Assembly: GCA_903939555.1 (NCBI GenBank)
Contig: CAJAHV010000220.1
Span: 1 to 9,394 of the forward strand
Reading direction: 5' to 3'
Source: an uncultured Alphaproteobacteria bacterium
GTDB lineage: Bacteria > Pseudomonadota > Alphaproteobacteria > Sphingomonadales > Sphingomonadaceae
DNA length: 9,394 nucleotides
A program made the position numbers and the translations under genes. Below are positions 1-5,279 of this stretch, one piece after another (positions within the stretch are counted from its first letter, which is position 1; the number at the start of each line of letters is the position of its first letter). The notes below the pieces were generated by a model that had not been told where the DNA came from, made no database searches, and saw only the letters and a program-made list of their open reading frames with translations.

Positions 1-180
1 CCCGAAAAATTTGATGATTTCGTCGCCGCCGCCAAGGAGACCAAGGGTAGCTGGTGGCCCGACTGGATCGCCTGGCTGGCACCGCGATCAGGCAAGAAAG
101 TGGCCAAGCGCGTCCCCGGCAGTGCGAAATATCCTGCGATCGAGGATGCTCCCGGCCGCTATGTCAAGGAACGTATCTGA
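1..180 (+). CDS. phaC: Class I poly(3-hydroxyalkanoate) synthase, C-terminal fragment (5' end outside window)
   Basis: Frame 1 is open from the window edge to TGA at 178-180 and gives the last 59 residues of a protein. PhaC polymerises (R)-3-hydroxyacyl-CoA into polyhydroxyalkanoate at the granule surface. What is visible is the family's C-terminal signature: GSWWPDWIAWL at fragment residues 16-26, and a terminal EDAPGRYVKERI that matches the IExAPGxYVK ending of class I synthases such as that of Cupriavidus necator. The lipase-like box and the catalytic Cys, Asp and His lie upstream of this fragment and cannot be checked. The stop codon overlaps the start of the cupin gene (TGATG), so the two are probably one transcript. 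The motif match is strong for so short a piece; the class I assignment rests on memory of the family. Confidence 0.88.
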   Translation, partial: PEKFDDFVAAAKETKGSWWPDWIAWLAPRSGKKVAKRVPGSAKYPAIEDAPGRYVKERI

Positions 181-728
181 TGGCGGCATTTCAGGATGCC
201 ATGCGGCGTGTCATCACCGGCGACGATGCGACTGGCCAATCGGTCATCATCCTCGATGGCGGGCCCTCGGTGTTTGCCGGGGATCCCGATCTTGGTGGCC
301 TGTTCGAAATTTGGGAGGACAGCAGCTCGGGCCGGCTCGATCCGCGTGATCACACCGATCTGGGGGCGACCCGGGCGGTGCTTGGCCCGCGTCCCGGCAA
401 TGTGCAGGTGCGCTGGTTCGTCGTCTCGCCGCTGCCAGAAGGCGTGCCCAAGCCGGAACAGGACGCCACCGCGCGCGCCGTCTTTGCCATGTTCGATGGC
501 GACCGCCACATCATCGACCAGAGCCGCGCCTCGGCAATGCATGAAACCCATTCGATCGATGTCATCTGCCTGTTGCAAGGCGATGTCTCGCTGATCCTCG
601 AAGGCGGCGAAACCCGTATCAAGCCGGGGCAGGTGGTCATCCAGCGCGGCACCAATCACGCCTGGGTGGCACATGGCGGCCCGGCGCTGCTGCTCGCGGT
701 GCTGATCGACCGGCCGCTGACGGCCTGA
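180..728 (+). CDS. Cupin-domain protein translationally coupled to phaC
   Basis: This 182-residue soluble protein has one C-terminal cupin_2-type barrel. Residues 120-142 form the first cupin motif region (MHETHSIDVICLLQGD, with H121 and H124). Residues 147-166 form the second (KPGQVVIQRGTNHAWVAHG, with H160). These histidines could bind a metal. The N-terminal part (RRVITGDDATGQSVIILDGG, residues 9-28) is typical of small cupins that begin with a 'RRVVTGHD'-like strand. I chose the ATG at 180: it overlaps the phaC stop as TGATG and has AAGGA at 166-170, nine bases upstream. The same frame is open back to 54, but that part lies over phaC in another frame. The substrate is unknown. Cupins of this type are usually annotated only by fold; a role in PHA or acyl metabolism is suggested only by position. 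Confidence 0.85.
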   Translation: MAAFQDAMRRVITGDDATGQSVIILDGGPSVFAGDPDLGGLFEIWEDSSSGRLDPRDHTDLGATRAVLGPRPGNVQVRWFVVSPLPEGVPKPEQDATARAVFAMFDGDRHIIDQSRASAMHETHSIDVICLLQGDVSLILEGGETRIKPGQVVIQRGTNHAWVAHGGPALLLAVLIDRPLTA

Positions 729-762
729 ACCGCGCTAGCGCTGCGACCGACGGCCTTGGGCT

Positions 763-792
763 GCTGGTTCTGGCGCTGGCCGGGTAACCAGC
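763..792. terminator. Possible bidirectional hairpin between convergent genes
   Basis: GCTGGTT (763-769) pairs with AACCAGC (786-792) around a 16-base loop, in the 74-base gap between the convergent cupin and monooxygenase genes. A 10-base palindrome GCGCTAGCGC lies just before it at 732-741. There is no T-run on either side, so rho-independent termination is doubtful. Position is the main argument. Confidence 0.25.
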
Positions 793-802
793 CCGACCGG
801 CG

Positions 803-2299
803 TCATTCCGCCGCGTCTGCCAGTTCCGGCCGCGCCGTCGCCACCGGCAGCGCGCTGAACACCATGTCCCCATCGAGCCCGCCGTCCTTCAGCTCCTGCT
901 TGTCGAGCTTGTAATTGGCGGTGACCATCCACGGCGCGCGGTTACCCGAGCGGGGCAGGGCGTCGGCGCCGCGCTGGACATAGCCCGACGACATGTCCAT
1001 CGCGAGGCGCTCGGGTTCCACACCGGGGGACGGTGTCGGGGTGGCGATGGCAAAGCCCTTGGCGCGCATATGGCTCAGCAAGCGCGCGACATAGCCGGCG
1101 ATGAGATCGGAACGCAGCGTCCAACTGGCATTGATATAACCGAAGCTGACGGCAAGATTGGGCAGTCCCGAGAACATCATGCCCTTGTACGACATCGTAT
1201 CGGCAATACGGCGCGGCGCGCCATCGACGCTGACCGCCATGCCGCCGAGCGCTTCGAGCCTGAGCCCGGTGGCCGCGACGATGATATCGGCTTCGAGCAG
1301 CGCGCCCGAGGCGAGGCGGATGCCGTCCGCTTCGAAACGCTCGATCGTGTCGGTGACGATATCGGCCTTGCCGGTCTTGATGGCGCTGAACAGATCGGCA
1401 TCAGGAACGAGGCAGAGCCGCTGGTCCCAGGGGTTGTAGCTTGGGGTGAAATGTTTGCCCATGTCATAGCCTTCGGGCAGCAGCTTCTGGAGCCGGCCGA
1501 GCAGATTGGCGCGGACTTTTTCGGGATGCTTGCGGGTCTGATTGTAGAACCACATGCCGAAGGTGACGTTTTTCCAGCGGACGATGTCATAGGCGAGTTG
1601 CGCCGGCAGGAAGCGGCGCAGGACATCGGCGATCGCGTCCGTGCCCGGCCGGCTGACCATATAGGTGGGGGAGCGTTGCAGCATCGTCACATGCGCTGCT
1701 GTCGCGGCCATGGCAGGTACCAGCGTCACGGCGGTGGCGCCCGAGCCGATGATGACGACCTTCTTGCCGGCATAATCGAGATGTTCCGGCCAGAACTGCG
1801 GCTGGATGACCTTGCCGGCGAAATCCGCCTCGCCCGGCCATTCGGGCTTGTAGCCTTGCGAATAGCTGTAATAACCCGAGCACATGTACAGGAAGTTGCA
1901 GGTGAAATGGCCGATGCTGCCGTCCTTTTGCGCTGTGGTAAGCGTCCAGCGGGCGGTGCTTGAATCCCAATCGGCGGCTGTCACCTTGTAGCCGAAGCGG
2001 ATGTGTTTCTGCACATCATGTTCGCGGGCGGTTTCAACGATATAATTGCGGATGCTCGGGCCATCGGCGATCGCCTTGGCTTCCTCCCAAGGCTTGAAGC
2101 TGTAGCCGAGCGTGTACATGTCGCTGTCGGAGCGGACGCCGGGGTAGCGGAACAGGTCCCAGGTGCCGCCGATGGAATCGCGGCCTTCGAGAATGGCGAA
2201 GCTGTGACCGGGCGCGCCGGTGCGCAGATGCACGGCAGCGCCGATACCCGACAGGCCGGCGCCGACAATGATGACGTCGAAATGTTGCTGGCTCGTCAC
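803..2299 (-). CDS. EthA-like FAD-dependent Baeyer-Villiger-type monooxygenase
   Basis: This 498-residue cytosolic flavoprotein is expected to use FAD, NADPH and O2 to oxygenate ketones or aldehydes to esters, or sulfur and nitrogen groups. Visible features are the FAD Rossmann motif GAGLSG (13-18), GGTWDLFRYPGVRSDSDMYTLG (44-65) and the NADPH Rossmann motif GSGATA (185-190). WDQRLCLVPDADLF (291-304) follows, and R294 sits where EthA has its catalytic Arg. ATG motif IVAATG spans 340-345. Length and nearly every block match mycobacterial EthA (about 489 residues). The Baeyer-Villiger fingerprint FxGxxxHxxxW is present at 160-170 but carries Gln at 166 in place of His. The start is GTG at 2299-2297, with GGGAG about nine bases upstream; the frame is open to 2527, but the extra 76 residues precede the FAD motif and look like spacer. 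A palindrome and a possible promoter lie just upstream. The substrate is unknown. Confidence 0.9.
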   Translation of the reverse strand: MTSQQHFDVIIVGAGLSGIGAAVHLRTGAPGHSFAILEGRDSIGGTWDLFRYPGVRSDSDMYTLGYSFKPWEEAKAIADGPSIRNYIVETAREHDVQKHIRFGYKVTAADWDSSTARWTLTTAQKDGSIGHFTCNFLYMCSGYYSYSQGYKPEWPGEADFAGKVIQPQFWPEHLDYAGKKVVIIGSGATAVTLVPAMAATAAHVTMLQRSPTYMVSRPGTDAIADVLRRFLPAQLAYDIVRWKNVTFGMWFYNQTRKHPEKVRANLLGRLQKLLPEGYDMGKHFTPSYNPWDQRLCLVPDADLFSAIKTGKADIVTDTIERFEADGIRLASGALLEADIIVAATGLRLEALGGMAVSVDGAPRRIADTMSYKGMMFSGLPNLAVSFGYINASWTLRSDLIAGYVARLLSHMRAKGFAIATPTPSPGVEPERLAMDMSSGYVQRGADALPRSGNRAPWMVTANYKLDKQELKDGGLDGDMVFSALPVATARPELADAAE

Positions 2300-2317
2300 T
2301 GGTCGCGCTCCCGGCTG

Positions 2318-2335
2318 GTTGACGCTTACGTTAAC
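2318..2335. promoter_or_regulatory. Operator-like palindrome upstream of the monooxygenase
   Basis: GTTGACGCTTACGTTAAC is an inverted repeat of two 7-base arms (GTTGACG and CGTTAAC, one mismatch) around a 4-base centre. It ends about 19 bases upstream of the GTG start. It is AT-rich compared with its surroundings. It resembles the TTxACGTTxACGTxAA type of site bound by MerR-family regulators of branched-chain acyl-CoA catabolism (LiuR); this comparison is from memory. It overlaps the putative -10 box, so a bound protein would affect monooxygenase transcription. Confidence 0.45.
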
Positions 2336-2356
2336 TGGAGCCGCCGCCGAGTGCAA
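2328..2356 (-). promoter_or_regulatory. Possible sigma70-type promoter of the monooxygenase
   Basis: On the minus strand, TTGCAC (2356-2351) and TAACGT (2333-2328) are separated by exactly 17 bases. Together they make a fair -35/-10 pair about 30 bases upstream of the GTG start. The -10 lies inside the palindrome at 2318-2335. Elements this short arise by chance, so confidence is modest. Confidence 0.35.
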
Positions 2357-2526
2357 GCCGGCGGCAGCTGGCGCGTTGCACACGGGCAATCGCAACAGGA
2401 TGCCCGCGCCCGTGAAGAAACCGGAAAGCCAGGTTGGCAGCAAACGCCGCGCCACAGCCGCCGACAGACGGGGTCGGCGCGCAGAAACGCTTGCCGCCGC
2501 GCTGGCCGAGCGTGAATGCGTCAACA

Positions 2527-2541
2527 AATAGCGTTGCTATT
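2527..2541 (-). terminator. Small inverted repeat just after gcrA
   Basis: AATAGC (2527-2532) and GCTATT (2536-2541) form a 6-base perfect inverted repeat with a 3-base loop. It begins nine bases past the gcrA stop codon. The stem is AT-rich and is followed on the minus strand only by a short TTG-type tract, so it would be a weak terminator. It may instead be a small regulatory palindrome. Confidence 0.25.
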
Positions 2542-2550
2542 GGTCGATGC

Positions 2551-3069
2551 TCAGCGCCTCGGCATCCCCGGCATCTGCGGCGGCGGACGACGATCACGGT
2601 CGCGGCGTGGCAATTGCGCCTGATAGGCCTGCAGGCAATGTTCGGTGCAATAGGGGAAGCCTGCCTGCGAAGGCTTGCCGCAGAAATGAAAATCGCTGTC
2701 GCCGGGATGGCCGATTGGCCATTTGCAGATCTTTTCGTTGAGATCGAGCAGGCTGGTCTTGGCGGCTTTGCCGGTGCGCGCCGGCTTCTTGGCCACGGGG
2801 CGCGCGGCGACCGGGGCCGCAACGGCTGGCGGCGCGGTAGCGGCCGGCGGAACCGGGGCGACGGGGGCGGCACGGGTAACCACGGCGGCTTCGGTGTCCT
2901 CACCGGCCTTCACCGGTGACGGGCGCGATTCCAGTCCAAGCCGATGCGCCTTGCCGATGACGGCGTTGCGGGTGACGCCTTCGCCAAGTTGTTCGGCGAT
3001 CTGGCTGGCAGTCTTGCCGCCTTCCCAGCCGGCTTTCAGCTGTGCGATGCGTTCGTCGGTCCAGGCCAT
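2551..3069 (-). CDS. gcrA: GcrA cell cycle regulator
   Basis: GcrA is an alphaproteobacterial transcription factor that binds sigma70 and acts at promoters with CcrM-methylated GANTC sites, controlling division and cell-cycle genes. In this 172-residue protein the N-terminal helix-turn-helix is clear: AWTDERIAQLKAGW (2-15), then ASQIAEQLG (21-29) and TRNAVIGKAHRLGL (33-46). Residues 60-104 are a low-complexity Ala/Pro/Val linker with Lys/Arg at its end. The C-terminal conserved block spans 109-150 (LNEKICKWPIGHPGDSDFHF, then FCGKP and PYCTEHCLQAY), with C115, C130, C141, H144 and C145; in the family this part contacts sigma70. The tail (155-172) is rich in Arg and Pro. The ATG has AAAGGA nine bases upstream (complement of 3079-3084). 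No GANTC occurs in the short gap to the divergent permease gene. Identification is confident. Confidence 0.96.
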   Translation of the reverse strand: MAWTDERIAQLKAGWEGGKTASQIAEQLGEGVTRNAVIGKAHRLGLESRPSPVKAGEDTEAAVVTRAAPVAPVPPAATAPPAVAAPVAARPVAKKPARTGKAAKTSLLDLNEKICKWPIGHPGDSDFHFCGKPSQAGFPYCTEHCLQAYQAQLPRRDRDRRPPPQMPGMPRR

Positions 3070-3132
3070 CTATTTCGTTCCTTTTGCCGAACCGGGTTGC
3101 GGCCCGGGCGGTCCCGGCGGTAAAGCCGGAGT

Positions 3133-3963
3133 ATGTCGTTTCCTGCAAATCCCGAAAGCCGCCATCCCGAACCCGGTGTGGTAGTGATACCGTCGGTCAA
3201 CTGGCAAGGGTTGAAGACCCTTTACCTGAAGGAAGTCCGTCGGTTTTTCAAGGTGCAGTTGCAGACCATCTGGGCGCCGGCGATCACCACGCTGCTGTTT
3301 CTGGTGATTTTCGCCCTGGCGCTGGGTGGAACCCGCACTGCCGTGCTCGGCGTGCCCTATGCCGATTTCCTCGGGCCGGGGCTGATTGTGATGGGCATGA
3401 TCCAGAACGCCTTTGCCAATTCCTCGTCCTCCATCCTGGTCGCCAAGGTGCAGGGTTCGATCATCGATGTGCTGATGCCGCCGTTGTCGGCGGGCGAACT
3501 GGTGATGGCTTATGTCGCCGGCGCGGTTACCCGGGCGTGGCTGGTCGGCATTGCGGTGTGGACGGTGATGGCGATTGCGCCGGGTGTCGATGTGCCGATC
3601 ACCAATCCGTTTCTTGTTGTTTATTTCGGCACCATGGGCGCGGTCATGCTGTCGCTGCTGGGCGTTCTCACCGGCGTCTGGGCCGACAAGTTTGATCATG
3701 CCTCCGCCGTCACCAATTTTGTCATCCAGCCGCTGACGCTGTTGTCGGGCACTTTTTACGCCATCGACAAGGTCAACCCGACGATGGCGATGATCAGCCA
3801 TGCCAATCCGTTCTTCTATATCATCGATGGCTTCCGGTCGGGTTTCATCGGCACGGCGGACGGTTTGCTGGTGCAGGGGGCCGTCGTTCTGGCGCTGGTT
3901 AATGTCACGCTATGGGCGGTGTGCTATCGGGTGATTCGGTCGGGATGGCGTCTCAAGGCGTAA
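3133..3963 (+). CDS. ABC-2 type transporter permease without adjacent ATPase
   Basis: This 276-residue inner-membrane protein has about six membrane segments, near residues 46-66, 79-97, 121-149, 158-183, 192-212 and 246-267. Family marks are the SSSSILVAKVQGSIIDVLMPP block (97-117) and NPFFYIIDGFR (225-235) near the C-terminus. The order and motifs match the YadH-like group of ABC-2 permeases, which pair with a separate ATP-binding subunit for export of an unknown lipid, polysaccharide or drug. No Walker-containing ABC ATPase is encoded anywhere in the window; the upstream neighbour is divergent gcrA. The ATG at 3133 has GGAG only one base before it, too close for a normal ribosome site. GTG codons at 3178 and 3184 would give a shorter start close to the conserved NWQGLKTLYLKEVRRFFK. 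TTGCGG (3097) and TAAAGC (3121), 18 bases apart, would place transcription start near the ATG itself. Confidence 0.88.
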   Translation: MSFPANPESRHPEPGVVVIPSVNWQGLKTLYLKEVRRFFKVQLQTIWAPAITTLLFLVIFALALGGTRTAVLGVPYADFLGPGLIVMGMIQNAFANSSSSILVAKVQGSIIDVLMPPLSAGELVMAYVAGAVTRAWLVGIAVWTVMAIAPGVDVPITNPFLVVYFGTMGAVMLSLLGVLTGVWADKFDHASAVTNFVIQPLTLLSGTFYAIDKVNPTMAMISHANPFFYIIDGFRSGFIGTADGLLVQGAVVLALVNVTLWAVCYRVIRSGWRLKA

Positions 3964-3966
3964 GCT

Positions 3967-4004
3967 GGCTGCGTCATTGGGCTTATGGCCGCAGCCGTTT
4001 TGTT
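3967..4004 (+). terminator. Possible rho-independent terminator after the ABC-2 permease
   Basis: GGCTGCG (3967-3973) pairs perfectly with CGCAGCC (3990-3996), leaving a 16-base loop. It is followed at once by GTTTTGTT (3997-4004). It begins three bases after the permease stop. If real, it separates the permease from the RND operon, although both are on the plus strand. The long loop lowers confidence. Confidence 0.45.
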
Positions 4005-4088
4005 CGGCCAGACAGGGCGGCGACGGAATTTCTGGCCGGGCGGCGGGGGTTTCCCGAACCGGGCGGCGTATGGGATCGTAATGTTGAT

Positions 4089-5279
4089 ATGAAGTTGCCT
4101 TCTCACTTTCGCCTGATCGGGGTCAGCTCGCTGGCACTGGCGCTTGCCGCCTGTGGCGGCGGGGCGGATGCCGACCGGAAAAAGCGTCCGCCGATGATGG
4201 TGGGGACGAGCGTTGCCGCCGCCGCCGATTTTGCGCCGCGACTGGTGGCACTGGGCACCGTCACACCCTTGCAATCGGTGGCGGTGCGGCCGCGCACCGA
4301 TGGCCAGATCACCGCTATCCTGTTTCGCGAAGGTGAAGATGTCAGCAGCGGGCAAGCCCTGTTCCAGCTCGATGACCGTGCCGCCCGGGCGCAACTGGCG
4401 CAGGCGCGTGCCGGGCTGGCCAGCGCCCGTGCCGCAGCGGTACAGACGCGCAGCGATCTTGGCCGTGCCGAGGCGCTCGTCGGCAAGGGCTTCATCTCCG
4501 GCACCGTGCTCGATCAGCGCCGCGCGCTCGCCGGTACCGCCGAAGCCGCGATTGCCGGCGCGCAGGCGCAGGTCGCCAGCGCCGAAACCCTGCTCAGCTA
4601 CCTGACCATTCGCGCGCCGGTGGCGGGGCGTACTGGCGAACTCGGCTTCCGGGTCGGCGCGACAGTGCGGCCGGGGGATGTGCTGCCGCTCGTCACGATC
4701 AATCAATTGTCGCCGATCGCCGTGCGCTTTTTGGTGCCAGCCGCCGATATATTGCAGGTGCGGGGCGCGATGGCGGCCGGCCGGCTGACGGTGACGGCGC
4801 GGTCGCAGGATGCAGCCACAGGCAATGCGCCGACGCTCGCCACCGGGCGTTTGGCGTTCCTTGATAACAATGTCGATCCGGGCAATGGCGGTGTTGCCGC
4901 CAAGGCCGAGTTCACCAACAGCGGTGATGTGCTGTGGCCCGGGGCAATCATCAACGTCGTGCTGCCGCTGGGCACGGCGGTAACGCGCGTCAAGCTTCCC
5001 GAAGCCGCGGTCCAGACCGGCCGGGACGCGCCCTTCGTGTGGGCGATCGGTGCCGATGGCAAAGTCGTCATGCGGACTGTCGGCGTTGCCGGGCGCGCCG
5101 ATGGCCAGGTCTATCTGGCCAGCGGCGTTGCGCCGGGCGAACGCATCGTCACCGACGCGCTGACCAAGTTGAAGCCGGGTGACCGGGTGCGCACACGGGA
5201 TGGTTCCCGCGACGGCGGTCCGCGCACACTGCCTGCGGGGGCCATGGCGGCCGATCCGGCGACGGCGGTCGGCGGCTGA
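4089..5279 (+). CDS. RND efflux membrane fusion (periplasmic adaptor) lipoprotein, MdtA/AcrA type
   Basis: This 396-residue protein links the inner-membrane pump to an outer-membrane channel. It starts with a lipoprotein signal: a hydrophobic stretch, then lipobox L19-A-A-C22 followed by GGG, so it should be lipid-anchored in the periplasm. Two half lipoyl domains are at about 56-96 (VRPRTDGQITAILFREGEDV, then SGQALFQLD) and 171-205 (LTIRAPVAGRTGELGFRVG). They flank an Ala/Arg/Gln-rich coiled-coil hairpin at about 97-168. At the hairpin tip R126, L130 and S137 keep the R-x3-L-x6-S spacing known for TolC docking in AcrA. Beta-barrel and membrane-proximal parts follow (210-370), with an Ala/Pro tail. 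The ATG at 4089 is chosen because it puts the signal peptide first; the frame is open upstream to 3912 but overlaps the permease. The ribosome site is weak (GGGA, 13 bases away). Its stop overlaps the RND start. It is closest in style to MdtA, but specificity is unknown. Confidence 0.92.
   Translation: MKLPSHFRLIGVSSLALALAACGGGADADRKKRPPMMVGTSVAAAADFAPRLVALGTVTPLQSVAVRPRTDGQITAILFREGEDVSSGQALFQLDDRAARAQLAQARAGLASARAAAVQTRSDLGRAEALVGKGFISGTVLDQRRALAGTAEAAIAGAQAQVASAETLLSYLTIRAPVAGRTGELGFRVGATVRPGDVLPLVTINQLSPIAVRFLVPAADILQVRGAMAAGRLTVTARSQDAATGNAPTLATGRLAFLDNNVDPGNGGVAAKAEFTNSGDVLWPGAIINVVLPLGTAVTRVKLPEAAVQTGRDAPFVWAIGADGKVVMRTVGVAGRADGQVYLASGVAPGERIVTDALTKLKPGDRVRTRDGSRDGGPRTLPAGAMAADPATAVGG

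Noticed and set aside
1070..1963. 297-codon plus-strand frame inside the monooxygenase gene
   Set aside because: It lies antisense to an EthA-like enzyme with clear FAD and NADPH motifs; its protein has no family features.
2300..2527. N-terminal extension of the monooxygenase to an ATG at 2527
   Set aside because: The 76 extra residues are Ala/Arg-rich, lie before the FAD motif that normally begins such proteins, and cover the palindrome and promoter; the GTG at 2299 has a better ribosome site.
2434..2919. 161-codon plus-strand frame over gcrA
   Set aside because: Gly/Arg-rich shadow of the gcrA Ala/Pro linker; no homology recognised.
3070..3132. Search for GANTC (CcrM) sites in promoter gaps near gcrA
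   Set aside because: None occurs in 2300-2550, 3070-3132 or 3964-4088; the few GANTC sites noticed are inside coding regions, so I have no basis to claim GcrA autoregulation here.
3140..3165. Possible gcrA promoter inside the permease N-terminal codons (CATACT-like -10 on the minus strand)
   Set aside because: The -10 is only partly matched and the -35 at fitting distance is poor; too weak to list.
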